Source of the DNA: Leadbetterella sp040829825
GTDB lineage: Bacteria; Bacteroidota; Bacteroidia; Cytophagales; Spirosomataceae
Assembly (NCBI RefSeq): GCF_040829825.1
Contig: NZ_JBFOLH010000020.1
DNA length: 64,000 bases
Strand: one strand, 5' to 3'
Numbering within the stretch: position 1 is the first letter of the stretch; every line of letters starts with the position of its first letter. This document shows positions 7,991 to 16,980 of this stretch, one piece after another. The notes below the pieces were generated by a model. It did no database searches, was not told where the DNA came from, and saw only the letters and a program-made list of their open reading frames with translations. A program made the position numbers and the translations under genes.

Positions 7991-9055
7991 TTGAAAACGT
8001 CTATTGTGGCCACAGGCTCCGCAATGCCTGAAAGAAGAATACCGAACAGTTATTTTCTTAACCGTACCTTTCTGAACGAAGACGGCTCACCCATGACCAA
8101 GCCGGTAGAGGAGATCGTAGCAAAGCTGGAGCAGATCACCGGGATCCGGGAAAGAGGATATATCCCGGATGAGGGTGACTCCGTTCCGCTTATGGCCGAA
8201 GCCTGTGAAAACACGATCGCCTCGTGGGGGCAGGACCGCAACCAGATAGACGGTATCATTGTAGCGCATAATGCCGGCAATATGCTGGAGGGCAGGCAGG
8301 GTTTTCATACCGTGCCCAATATGGCCGCCCTGCTGAAACACCGCCTCGGCATTACCAACCACGCGTGTTTTGCCTATGATATACTTTTCGGGTGCCCCGG
8401 CTGGATACAGGGGATCATCCAGGCGCACCAGGCCCTGCAGACCGGTGATGCCACGAATGTGCTGGTGGTAGGCATAGAGGTAGCCTCGCGGCTGCTGGAC
8501 CCGTTTGACCTCGACTCCATGATCCTGGCCGACGGTTGCGGCGCCGCTATGGTGAGCACCACTGACCGGGAAGAAGAAGGGGTGATTTCCTATGCCACCT
8601 TTTCGCATGCCCTTGACGATATTTCCTGCATTTACCTGGACCGTTCGTACAACAGGGAGTGGACCGACCCTACCCTGTTTAAAATGAATGGCAAAGACGT
8701 TTATAAATACGCTACCGTATGGGTACCGCAGGTGATTAAAAAAGCCCTTGACAAAGCCGGCCTTGATGCCTCGGATGTAGACCTGTTCCTTTTCCACCAG
8801 GCGAATGCCAAAATGCTGCATGCTTTTGCCAATAATCTGGCCCAGATGTATCAGCTCGAAGGGCTTTCGTTTGACGGGAAGATACCGGTGACCATTCAGT
8901 TTACCGGCAACACCTCGGTAGCCACCGTACCTACCATGCTTGACCTCATTCTGAAAGAAAAGCTGGAAGGGTACCGTATAACCCCGGGCATGACGGTAGT
9001 TTTTGCCTCGGTGGGGGCCGGCATGCACTGCAATGCGCTGGTATACCGGTTTTAA
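7991..9055 (+). CDS. 3-oxoacyl-ACP synthase III (FabH-like) family protein
   Basis: A 354-residue thiolase-fold condensing enzyme. The catalytic triad of KASIII is complete: C135 (ILFGCPGW), H269 (FLFHQANAKM) and N307 (GNTSVATVP). The N-terminus IVATGSAMPERRIPNSYF matches the family. The frame begins with TTG at 7991, and no better start exists, since the conserved IxATG motif follows at once. It is probably not the housekeeping FabH: the segment before the Cys (AYDILFGCPGWIQG) differs from ACFDISAACSGF. A related role in fatty-acid, aryl-polyene or other acyl condensation is possible. A TATTTTTG -7 element lies at 7961-7968. Confidence 0.85.
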   Translation: MKTSIVATGSAMPERRIPNSYFLNRTFLNEDGSPMTKPVEEIVAKLEQITGIRERGYIPDEGDSVPLMAEACENTIASWGQDRNQIDGIIVAHNAGNMLEGRQGFHTVPNMAALLKHRLGITNHACFAYDILFGCPGWIQGIIQAHQALQTGDATNVLVVGIEVASRLLDPFDLDSMILADGCGAAMVSTTDREEEGVISYATFSHALDDISCIYLDRSYNREWTDPTLFKMNGKDVYKYATVWVPQVIKKALDKAGLDASDVDLFLFHQANAKMLHAFANNLAQMYQLEGLSFDGKIPVTIQFTGNTSVATVPTMLDLILKEKLEGYRITPGMTVVFASVGAGMHCNALVYRF

Positions 9056-9155
9056 GACCGTTTATCTTTAGTGACCGGACACTGAAACGGGCGGCTTTGT
9101 ATAAGAAGCGGTCTGCTGTGCGTTTAATAAATAACCCGGTTAACCTTCTTTCCGA

Positions 9156-10346
9156 ATGAAGCAGAAACAGATATTCTTTGATGTATACAAAAACCTGTCT
9201 ACCCGCAGGTTAATTGTCCTGTCGGTGCTCCTCTTGTTTGTGATGGGAGTGCTGTTCTATTTTAACCAGATCAGTAAAGCACTGGAAGAACGGGAGAAAT
9301 CGTACGTAGACCTGTATGCCAAAGCCATGGCGTTCCTGATCGAGCAAAGCGGCGAAGACTGCGATTACACCTTTATTGCCGAGGTGATCCAGGCCAATAC
9401 TACTGTACCGGTTATTTTATCCATGGGCGGAATTCCGAACCGGTATGTGAACATTCCCGAGCTGGAAGATCCCCACAGGTCGTGGACGGACGAAGAGAAG
9501 GTCAGGTTCCTGGAAGAAAAAATTGTGGAAATGAAGGCTCAGAATGAGCCTATCCCGTATCATGTGGGCGGAGAACAGGACTTTGTGTATTATGCCAACT
9601 CGTCTACGCTCAAAACCCTGCGGTTCTTTCCGTATATCATCCTGAGTACCCTGTTTATTTTCGGCGGACTGGCCTATATCTCCTACTCTTCCTCGCGAAG
9701 GGCCGAGCAGAACCGGGTATGGGTGGGCCTTGCCAAAGAAACGGCCCACCAGCTGGGTACTCCCATCTCCGGCCTCATGGGCTGGATCGAAGTGCTGAAA
9801 ACCTACCCGGATTTTGATCATAACATCGGCGACGAGATGATGAAAGACGTACACCGCCTTGAAACCATCACCGCCCGGTTCTCCAACATCGGTTCAGTGC
9901 CGACCAAGCGCTCGGAAAATATAGGTGACCTGATAGAGACCACGGCAGAGTATCTTAAAAAAAGGATATCCACGAAGATCCAGTGGACGGTCACCAACAA
10001 CCTTACCGAACCTTATTACCGGGATGTGAACCGGAACCTCATTGAATGGGTGGTGGAAAACATCTGTAAAAACGCGGTAGATGCCATGGCCGGGGTAGGT
10101 GAGCTGCGCATAATCCTGAACAGGCTGCCCAATAAAAAAATCTGTATCGATATCAGCGATACCGGGAAAGGAATGAGCCTGACCGTACAACGGAACATAT
10201 TCAATGCAGGTTACTCCACCAAAAAACGGGGCTGGGGGCTGGGCCTTACGCTGGCCCGGCGCATCATAGAAACCTACCACGACGGCAAACTCTACGTTTA
10301 CCATTCAGAACCCGGCAAAGGGTCAACGTTCCGGATCATTATATGA
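9156..10346 (+). CDS. Membrane sensor histidine kinase (orphan)
   Basis: A 396-residue two-component kinase. Two membrane spans (about residues 17-37 and 155-177) flank a ~115-residue periplasmic sensor region with no recognised domain. The kinase core has an H box in AKETAHQLGTPISGLMGW, an N box EWVVENICKNAVDAM, a G1 box DTGKGM and a G2 box GWGLGLTLARRI. The HQLGTP form of the H box is the type found in HPK4-like and NtrY-like kinases. No response regulator gene is adjacent, so the partner lies elsewhere. A GCGGC/GCCGC hairpin at 10355-10369 follows the stop. Confidence 0.88.
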   Translation: MKQKQIFFDVYKNLSTRRLIVLSVLLLFVMGVLFYFNQISKALEEREKSYVDLYAKAMAFLIEQSGEDCDYTFIAEVIQANTTVPVILSMGGIPNRYVNIPELEDPHRSWTDEEKVRFLEEKIVEMKAQNEPIPYHVGGEQDFVYYANSSTLKTLRFFPYIILSTLFIFGGLAYISYSSSRRAEQNRVWVGLAKETAHQLGTPISGLMGWIEVLKTYPDFDHNIGDEMMKDVHRLETITARFSNIGSVPTKRSENIGDLIETTAEYLKKRISTKIQWTVTNNLTEPYYRDVNRNLIEWVVENICKNAVDAMAGVGELRIILNRLPNKKICIDISDTGKGMSLTVQRNIFNAGYSTKKRGWGLGLTLARRIIETYHDGKLYVYHSEPGKGSTFRIII

Positions 10347-10527
10347 GCCGGGGAGCGGCTTCGGGCCGCAGGGCTTATTCGTAATAAATAAAAATAAGCC
10401 TTATAGTACTCATATTTAGACCCTTAAAAAGAAATTATGCAAATCTCTATGGCTAATATCTCGTATAAATGGGCTATAAACGAAATGATTCTGTATTTTT
10501 GTTTCTGCTTAAGAACTATTATTTTTA

Positions 10528-11340
10528 ATGACGCATCATACCCTGAAACTAAAGAAACCTCTGGCTTTTATTGACCTGGAAACCACCGGTATCAATATCA
10601 CCCGTGACAGGATCGTGGAGATTTCCATTGCCAAAGCGAACCTGGACGGAACCGTGGAAACCCGGACCAAGAAAGTAAATCCCACCATTCCCATACCTTT
10701 GGAATCCAGCCTTATTCACGGGATTTATGATGAGGATGTGGCCAATGAGCCCACCTTCAGGCAGCTGGCCCGTTCGCTGGCCCAGTTCCTGGAAGGCTGT
10801 GACCTGGCCGGGTTTAACAGCAACCGTTTCGACATACCGATGCTGGTAGAAGAGTTCCTGAGAATTGATGCGTCGCTGTTTGATATTAAAAACCGGAAGC
10901 TGATTGATGTGCAACGGGTTTTTCACCTCATGGAGCCCCGCACCCTTTCTGCCGCCTACAAATTTTACTGCAACAAAACCCTGGAAAATGCGCACAGCGC
11001 CGAGGCCGATACCCTGGCCACGATGGAAGTGCTCTGCGCCCAGGTAGAAAGATACGAAGGGGTTACCATTAAAGATGATGCAGGCAATGAATACGAGCCG
11101 GTCAAAAATGACATGGATGAGCTGCATAAGCTGACCTCTAACACCCTGGTTGACTTTGCGCAGCGCATGACCCTGAACAAAAACGGCGAAGTGGTCTTCA
11201 ATTTCGGAAAAAACTCAGGCCGAAAAGTAGAAGACGTATTGCAGCGTGAACCCCAGTATTACGACTGGATGATGAACTCTGAATTTCCGCTGGATACCAA
11301 GCGAAAGCTGACGGAAATTAAGTTGAAAATGAAAAAGTAA
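10528..11340 (+). CDS. DnaQ-like 3'-5' exonuclease
   Basis: A 270-residue DEDDh-type exonuclease. Exo I is FIDLETTGINITRDRIVEI, Exo II is AGFNSNRFDIPMLVEEF, and Exo III is HSAEADTLATMEVL with the catalytic His and Asp. The C-terminal ~60 residues (FNFGKNSGRKVEDVL, YYDWMMNSEFP) form a second small module that recurs on DNA-processing exonucleases. It could be a proofreading subunit of DNA polymerase III or a stand-alone DNA repair or RNA-trimming nuclease. A TATTTTTG -7 element at 10494-10501 precedes it. The nuo cluster starts 50 bases downstream with its own promoter overlapping the end of this gene. Confidence 0.87.
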   Translation: MTHHTLKLKKPLAFIDLETTGINITRDRIVEISIAKANLDGTVETRTKKVNPTIPIPLESSLIHGIYDEDVANEPTFRQLARSLAQFLEGCDLAGFNSNRFDIPMLVEEFLRIDASLFDIKNRKLIDVQRVFHLMEPRTLSAAYKFYCNKTLENAHSAEADTLATMEVLCAQVERYEGVTIKDDAGNEYEPVKNDMDELHKLTSNTLVDFAQRMTLNKNGEVVFNFGKNSGRKVEDVLQREPQYYDWMMNSEFPLDTKRKLTEIKLKMKK

Positions 11341-11353
11341 AATACTATTTTTG
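11323..11353 (+). promoter_or_regulatory. Promoter for nuoKLMN
   Basis: TTG at 11323-11325 and TATTTTTG at 11346-11353 are spaced by 20 bases. The -33 element lies within the last codons of the exonuclease gene, so nuoK has its own promoter rather than depending on a missing nuoJ. Confidence 0.7.
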
Positions 11354-11390
11354 CAAGCTGATTTGTAAGCTAATCTTTACAAAATACACT

Positions 11391-11735
11391 ATGTTCGAAG
11401 GCAGTTTTCAAAACATTCCGGAGATCTTCCGGCAAATTCCGCTCATCAATATTGTGCAGTTGGCCACTATTCTTTTTACCATTGGTGTGGTAGGGGTGCT
11501 GGTTCGCAGAAACGCCATTATTATCCTGATGTCAGTGGAGCTCATGCTTAACGCCGTAAACCTTCTTCTTATCGGGTTTTCAGCGTATATGTCCGACTCT
11601 CACGGCCAGATATTCGTTTTTTTCATCATGGCGGTAGCGGCTGCCGAAGTGGCTGTAGGCCTGGCCATTATTGTGATGATTTACCGGAATATCCGTACCA
11701 TAGACATCGGCTTGTTCAATAAATTAAGAGGCTAA
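11391..11735 (+). CDS. nuoK: NADH-quinone oxidoreductase subunit K
   Basis: A 114-residue, three-span membrane subunit of complex I, slightly longer at the N-terminus than the usual ~100 residues. The conserved core is GVLVRRNAIIILMSVELMLNAVNLLLIGF, with the membrane glutamate in SVELMLNAVN, and the second glutamate in AAAEVAVGLAI. NuoK belongs to the proton-translocating arm next to NuoN. It is the first gene of a nuoKLMN cluster; nuoL starts 12 bases downstream. Confidence 0.95.
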   Translation: MFEGSFQNIPEIFRQIPLINIVQLATILFTIGVVGVLVRRNAIIILMSVELMLNAVNLLLIGFSAYMSDSHGQIFVFFIMAVAAAEVAVGLAIIVMIYRNIRTIDIGLFNKLRG

Positions 11736-11747
11736 CGCATTTGTATT

Positions 11748-13688
11748 ATGACCTTATCATTACTGATTACGCTAATCCCGCTGATCCCTTTTGCAGGGTT
11801 CCTGATCAACGGCCTGGGCTTCCGGAATATTCCGAAAGGGCTGGTACCGGTTATCGGCACCGGGGCTTCGTTCCTATCCTTTCTTTGTGTTCTTTTCACC
11901 TACCTGCAGTTTAACGGCGACCCGGTCATTGTGAAGCTGTTCGACTGGATCACCGTAGGCAGCCTGAACATTGGCTTTACGTTTCAGATTGATCAGCTTT
12001 CGCTGATTATGCTGTTTGTGATCACCGGGGTGGGTACGCTCATTCACGGTTATTCTGCCGGTTACATGAGTCATGATCCGGGTTTCGGGAAGTTCTTTGC
12101 TTACCTGAACCTGTTTCTCTTTTCCATGATCATCCTGGTGCTGGGAGGCAATTACCTCATGATGTTCATTGGCTGGGAAGGCGTGGGCTTGTGTTCCTAC
12201 CTGCTGATCGGCTTCTGGTACAAAAATACCGGCTATGCTGACGCCGCCCGCAAGGCATTTATTATGAACCGGGTGGGAGACATGGGCTTCCTGATCGGCA
12301 TATTCCTGATCATCAGCACATTTGGTACGGTAGAATACGGCGAGGTTTTCAGCAGGGCCCAGTCGTTTACCGTGGGAGATACGCTGATCACCGCCATTAC
12401 CCTGGCCCTCTTTGTGGGAGCTATGGGAAAATCGGCTCAGATTCCGCTGTTTACCTGGCTGCCCGACGCCATGGCGGGTCCGACCCCCGTTTCGGCGCTG
12501 ATTCACGCGGCCACGATGGTGACTTCGGGAATTTACATGATTGTACGGTCGAATGTACTTTATACGCTTTCTCCGTTTACCCTTGAAGTGGTGGCATGGA
12601 TAGGGCTGGCTACGGCCCTACTGGGTGCCGTGATCGGCCTCTTCCAGAACGACATCAAGAAAGTGCTGGCCTACTCTACCGTCAGCCAGCTTGGTTATAT
12701 GTTTATTGGCCTGGGGGTTATGGCTTACAGCTCGGGCCTGTTTCATGTGATCACCCATGCCTTTTTTAAGGCCCTGCTCTTCCTGGGCGCGGGTAGCGTG
12801 ATCCATGCCATGAGTAACGACCAGGACATCCGGAATATGGGAGGCCTCTGGGGTAAAATCAAAGTTACCGCTGTTACCTTCCTGATCGGTACCATCGCCA
12901 TCAGCGGTATACCGCCTTTTGCCGGTTTCTTTTCCAAAGATGAGATTCTGGCCCATACGTTTGAGCACAATAAGCTGATGTGGGTACTGGCCGTGGCCGG
13001 TTCCTTCCTGACGGCTTTCTATATGTTCCGGTTGTTTTTTGTCACCTTTACAGGCAAATTCAGAGGTACGCAGGAACAGGAGCATCACCTGCATGAGTCG
13101 CCTTCCAGCATGACCATCCCGCTTATGGTTCTGGCGGGCTTATCGGTGCTGGGCGGGTTTATCGGCATGCCGGCTGTTTTTCATGCCCCGCATTATCTTG
13201 ACGAGTTTCTCAGTCCCCTGTACGAAGGCTCCCGGGCGGTGAACCAGGCCTTCGGTCACGTGCACCTGAGCCACAGCACCGAATGGATGCTGATGGGGAT
13301 TTCTGTGGCGGTGGCAGCCGTTGCCATCTTCTTTTCCTACACGGTATACGGTAAAGGAGCTCACGTTCCGGAAGCCGATGAGAAGGTTACGGGCATCCGG
13401 AAGCTCATCTATAACAAATTCTATATTGATGAGCTGTACAATACCCTCTTTGTTCGCCCAATGATGCGCGTTTCTTCCTGGCTGTACGGTGCTTTGGATA
13501 ACCGGGTGATCGGCGGACTGATCAGGGGAGTCAGTGACGGTGTGACCGGAACCGGCGGCATATTGAGAAAATTACAAACCGGGCATATCGGAACCTACAT
13601 CTGGTTCATTACTCTTGGTGTGATCCTGTTTCTTGGATTTAGTGTTGGTACGGAAGTCTGGACTTCTCTAAAATCTATCAGTAAATAA
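11748..13688 (+). CDS. nuoL: NADH-quinone oxidoreductase subunit L
   Basis: A 646-residue antiporter-like subunit at the distal end of the complex I membrane arm, with the long C-terminal lateral helix. The Mrp-type core includes MMFIGWEGVGLCSYLLIGFWY with its key glutamate, KSAQIPLFTWLPDAMAGPTPVSALIHAATMV, and HAFFKALLFLGAGSVIHAM. Length is typical for the family (about 610-650). It overlaps none of its neighbours; nuoM begins 3 bases later, consistent with one polycistronic message. Confidence 0.96.
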   Translation: MTLSLLITLIPLIPFAGFLINGLGFRNIPKGLVPVIGTGASFLSFLCVLFTYLQFNGDPVIVKLFDWITVGSLNIGFTFQIDQLSLIMLFVITGVGTLIHGYSAGYMSHDPGFGKFFAYLNLFLFSMIILVLGGNYLMMFIGWEGVGLCSYLLIGFWYKNTGYADAARKAFIMNRVGDMGFLIGIFLIISTFGTVEYGEVFSRAQSFTVGDTLITAITLALFVGAMGKSAQIPLFTWLPDAMAGPTPVSALIHAATMVTSGIYMIVRSNVLYTLSPFTLEVVAWIGLATALLGAVIGLFQNDIKKVLAYSTVSQLGYMFIGLGVMAYSSGLFHVITHAFFKALLFLGAGSVIHAMSNDQDIRNMGGLWGKIKVTAVTFLIGTIAISGIPPFAGFFSKDEILAHTFEHNKLMWVLAVAGSFLTAFYMFRLFFVTFTGKFRGTQEQEHHLHESPSSMTIPLMVLAGLSVLGGFIGMPAVFHAPHYLDEFLSPLYEGSRAVNQAFGHVHLSHSTEWMLMGISVAVAAVAIFFSYTVYGKGAHVPEADEKVTGIRKLIYNKFYIDELYNTLFVRPMMRVSSWLYGALDNRVIGGLIRGVSDGVTGTGGILRKLQTGHIGTYIWFITLGVILFLGFSVGTEVWTSLKSISK

Positions 13689-13691
13689 CCC

Positions 13692-15131
13692 ATGTTAACA
13701 TTTATACTATTCTTACTGCCTTTAATCTCCGGCGTATTCCTTCTCTGGAATAAAAGTACCGGCCTGGCCAAAACGGTGACTGTCCTGGTAAGCCTGGTAC
13801 AACTGGCACTCTTTATCTATATGGTGTCGGTTTTCCGTCAGGATGCCGCAGCCCTGGATTATTCCTGGAACTGGATAAGTGATTTCCGGGTGGGTTTTCA
13901 CCTGGGTGTTGACGGGCTCTCCCTCCTGATGACCGGCCTGGCCGTGGTGATATCCGGACTCATCCTGCTGGCCACCAAAGACCTCAATTACGACAATATT
14001 TCGCGTTTTCTGGGCCTGATCCTGGTTACAGAAGCCGCCCTCATAGGGGTATTTACTGCCAAAGATGCGTTTCTTTTCTACTTCTTCTTTGAAATGGCCC
14101 TGGTGCCGGTTTACCTGATGGCCAATCTCTGGGGCGGAAGAGGAATCAGTCGCATCACGCTCAAAATGTTTATCTATACGGTACTGGGCAGCTTGCTCAT
14201 GCTGGTAGCTTTTGTGGTACTGTACCTGTTTGCCCAGACTTCAGATCTTGCCGAGCTGGCCAAAGTACCGGCCGGTTTGAGACCGGGTCTGAATCACCTG
14301 CTTTTCTGGGGCCTGCTAATCGCATTTGCCATTAAATCGCCCCTGTTCCCGTTTCACGGCTGGTTACCTGACGCCTACAGCAAATCGCCTACTCCGGCTA
14401 CTATGCTGCTGTCGGGCCTGCTGTCAAAAATGGGGATATACGGAATTCTCCGGATACTGGTGCCGCTGAGCCCGGCAGGCATCACCGACTTTTCCGGGCT
14501 GGTGATCTATTTTGCCGTTGTGGGGCTTATTTACGGATCGGTAATTGCCATTCAGCAGTTTCATATCAAACGCCTGATCGCTTATTCTTCGTTTGCGCAT
14601 ATCGGTTTAATGGCAGCGGCGGCGCTTACCCTGTCGCCATCCGGCATACAGGGGTCTGTTTTCCAGATGGTAGCCCACGGCTTCAGTGCGGTAGGCCTGT
14701 TTTATGTGGCCAAGATCATCCACGACAAAACCGGAAGCCGCTCACTGGTTGACCTGGGCGGTATGGCGCTCCGGGCTCCCCGGCTGGCCGTACTTTTCCT
14801 GATCGTACTGCTGGGCAGCGTAGGCTTGCCCCTTACCAACGGTTTTGTGGGGGAATTCCTGATGCTCCGGGCGGTTTTTGATTATCAGCATATCCTGGGA
14901 ATAATTGCCATCAGCAGCATTATCCTGGCAGCCGTATATTTACTGAGACTGTATCAGAAAACCATGTTTGGTCCTGCTACCCCGTTTACGGAGAATATCC
15001 GGGATATCGGCCTGAATGAGCTTGTTGTCCTGGTTCCCATTGCTATAGTTATCATCATCACCGGAGTGTTCCCCAACTGCCTGCTTGACCTGAGCAGCTA
15101 CCTGGCCGATACACTTCCACTGATCAAATAA
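13692..15131 (+). CDS. nuoM: NADH-quinone oxidoreductase subunit M
   Basis: A 479-residue antiporter-like subunit of complex I. The conserved glutamate lies in FYFFFEMALVPVYLM, the trans-membrane lysines in KSPLFPFHGWLPDAYSKSPTPATMLLSG and FHIKRLIAYSSFAHIGLM. These motifs define the half-channels of each proton pump module. It lies between nuoL and nuoN with 3- and 10-base gaps. Confidence 0.96.
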   Translation: MLTFILFLLPLISGVFLLWNKSTGLAKTVTVLVSLVQLALFIYMVSVFRQDAAALDYSWNWISDFRVGFHLGVDGLSLLMTGLAVVISGLILLATKDLNYDNISRFLGLILVTEAALIGVFTAKDAFLFYFFFEMALVPVYLMANLWGGRGISRITLKMFIYTVLGSLLMLVAFVVLYLFAQTSDLAELAKVPAGLRPGLNHLLFWGLLIAFAIKSPLFPFHGWLPDAYSKSPTPATMLLSGLLSKMGIYGILRILVPLSPAGITDFSGLVIYFAVVGLIYGSVIAIQQFHIKRLIAYSSFAHIGLMAAAALTLSPSGIQGSVFQMVAHGFSAVGLFYVAKIIHDKTGSRSLVDLGGMALRAPRLAVLFLIVLLGSVGLPLTNGFVGEFLMLRAVFDYQHILGIIAISSIILAAVYLLRLYQKTMFGPATPFTENIRDIGLNELVVLVPIAIVIIITGVFPNCLLDLSSYLADTLPLIK

Positions 15132-15141
15132 GTCATCCGAT

Positions 15142-16533
15142 ATGTATCCAATTATCGTATTATCATTTACGGGTTTACTTACACTGTTTTTCGGGCTGAA
15201 TAACCCCAGATCCAAAACTATTCTGCCCGCCACCGCGATTTTCCTGGTGATAGGGCTGATCAGTAATTTTGCTGACTGGAATGCTCCGGGCTCCTATTTC
15301 AACAATATGATTGATGTGAACAATTCCATCATCATTGTAGGATCGCTGATCATTCTTTCGGCCCTGTTCCTGGTTTTACTGAGCTCCGGGCTGTTTGAAG
15401 ATGAAAATGCGCACCCGGCTGAGTACTATGCCCTCATGCAGTTCAGTGTGGTGGGAGCGCTGATCATGGCTTCTTTCAATAACCTGCTGATGCTTTTCCT
15501 GGGACTGGAGATCTTATCTATTGCCCTGTATGTATTGACCGGAAGCGACAAAACCAATCTTCGCGGAAACGAGGCGGCCCTGAAGTATTTCCTGATGGGT
15601 TCATTCTCTACGGGTATCCTGCTGTTTGGTGTAGCCCTGGTTTACGGAGCCACCGGTTCTTTTGATATCAGCGCTGGTACTGTACTGGGCGGTGCAGCCC
15701 TGCCTTCAAAAATCTTCTTTTATGTAGGTATCGTATTTATGCTGATCGGGCTTCTCTTTAAGATTTCCGGAGCGCCGTTCCACTTCTGGACAGCCGACGT
15801 GTACCAGGGAGCCCCTACACTCTTTACGGCTTTTATGGCCACCATTGTGAAAACCGCGGTTATCTTCTCGCTTTACCGGCTGATGGTGGCAGGTTTCTCC
15901 CTGGAGTATGTTTTCTGGGTGAAGATCATCCTGGTGGCCGTTACGCTCAGCCTGGTGATCGGTAATATCACGGCCGTGGTGCAGGATAATTTCAAGCGGA
16001 TCATTGCCTATTCCAGTATTTCACATGCCGGCTTTATGCTGATGGCCTTAACAGGCATTACTGCCCGTACCTTTACCAACCTGGCCTTCTACTCGGCCAG
16101 CTATGTGCTGGCTACCATTTCTGCCCTGGGCGTGCTGATCGTTGTTTCGCGCAATAGCCTGAAAGACGGCCGCCCCAACGAGAACGTAGAAGTCTTCAAC
16201 GGGCTCTTCAAAAGAAACCCGGGCCTGGCCGTGGTGTTATTCATTTCCATGCTTTCGCTTTCCGGGATACCTCCTACCTCGGGCTTCTGGGGAAAATTCT
16301 TTGTATTCACCGATGCCATCCGCGGTGGTTACCTCTGGGTTCTGGTGCTGGCCGTAGTGATGTCGGCTATATCGCTGTATTACTACCTCCGCCCGGTAGT
16401 GGCCTCTTTCCGGTCTGCCGGTGATGAAACGCCTGTAGAAGTCGGAACCTGGCAGAAGATCGTACTTTACAGCCTGACTTTCCTGACCCTGGTTCTGGGA
16501 GCAGCTCCGGGCTTATTCCGGGGATTGTTCTGA
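15142..16533 (+). CDS. nuoN: NADH-quinone oxidoreductase subunit N
   Basis: A 463-residue antiporter-like subunit. The glutamate motif FLGLEILSIALYVLTG, the lysine motifs FKISGAPFHFWTADVYQGAPT and FKRIIAYSSISHAGFMLMAL, and a PPTSGFWGKFFVF loop are all present. It ends the cluster: no further complex I gene follows. An imperfect hairpin (about 16543-16560) followed by TTTTT may be a weak terminator. Confidence 0.95.
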   Translation: MYPIIVLSFTGLLTLFFGLNNPRSKTILPATAIFLVIGLISNFADWNAPGSYFNNMIDVNNSIIIVGSLIILSALFLVLLSSGLFEDENAHPAEYYALMQFSVVGALIMASFNNLLMLFLGLEILSIALYVLTGSDKTNLRGNEAALKYFLMGSFSTGILLFGVALVYGATGSFDISAGTVLGGAALPSKIFFYVGIVFMLIGLLFKISGAPFHFWTADVYQGAPTLFTAFMATIVKTAVIFSLYRLMVAGFSLEYVFWVKIILVAVTLSLVIGNITAVVQDNFKRIIAYSSISHAGFMLMALTGITARTFTNLAFYSASYVLATISALGVLIVVSRNSLKDGRPNENVEVFNGLFKRNPGLAVVLFISMLSLSGIPPTSGFWGKFFVFTDAIRGGYLWVLVLAVVMSAISLYYYLRPVVASFRSAGDETPVEVGTWQKIVLYSLTFLTLVLGAAPGLFRGLF

Positions 16534-16658
16534 GCAGGTGGCCTTAGATAATCTTAAGCCTTTTTCTGAAACCTAGTCTGTTTTATGGCACTTTTTAGAG
16601 CTTTGATTTAATTTTTCTAAGAATCGAACAAAAATCTTTAAGTTTTTTTTAAGAATAC

Positions 16659-16690
16659 TTGCTTTAATTCTTAAAAAACTCTTAAATTTG
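16659..16690 (+). promoter_or_regulatory. Promoter for the small alanine-rich lipoprotein
   Basis: TTG at 16659-16661 and TAAATTTG at 16683-16690 are 21 bases apart in a very AT-rich region. Predicted leader is about 25 bases. Confidence 0.75.
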
Positions 16691-16720
16691 CTCAGTGTTT
16701 AACAAAAACAATCTCTAAAA

Positions 16721-16915
16721 ATGAAAAAAGTATTTGGTCTATTATTCGTTGCTACTATGGTAGCTTTTACAGCTTGTACTAAAACTGCTGAAACTGCTGA
16801 AGAAGAAGCAACTGCTACTGTAGAAGAAGCTGCTGCTGCTGTTGATTCTGCTGCTGCTGTTCTTGACTCTGCTGCTACTGCTACTGTAGATTCAGCTAAA
16901 GCTGCTGTTAACTAA
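16721..16915 (+). CDS. Small alanine-rich lipoprotein, probably very highly expressed
   Basis: A 64-residue protein with a lipoprotein signal (hydrophobic segment then TAC with the lipid-bearing cysteine at residue 20). The mature part is almost entirely Ala, Val, Glu, Asp, Ser and Thr, with a repeated AxxxVDSAA pattern that would form a long amphipathic helix. Nineteen of the twenty alanine codons are GCT, whereas neighbouring genes favour GCC and GCG; such bias is typical of extremely abundant proteins. It has its own promoter and a strong terminator. By size and composition it could be a structural envelope lipoprotein analogous to Lpp, but there is no sequence family to confirm this. Confidence 0.82.
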   Translation: MKKVFGLLFVATMVAFTACTKTAETAEEEATATVEEAAAAVDSAAAVLDSAATATVDSAKAAVN

Positions 16916-16933
16916 TAAGTAAGACTTATTATA

Positions 16934-16967
16934 AAAAAAGCCTTATCTTGCGATAAGGCTTTTTTTA
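16934..16967 (+). terminator. Rho-independent terminator after the small lipoprotein gene
   Basis: The stem AAAGCCTTATC/GATAAGGCTTT has a TTGC loop and a T tract. It ends only 13 bases before the ATG of the M16-like gene. Confidence 0.92.
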
Positions 16968-16980
16968 TTCCCCTTTATCT

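Noticed and set aside
8087..9028. 313-codon minus-strand frame inside the KASIII-like gene
   Set aside because: It is antisense to a gene with complete catalytic residues; the product has no recognisable motif and reflects third-position GC bias.
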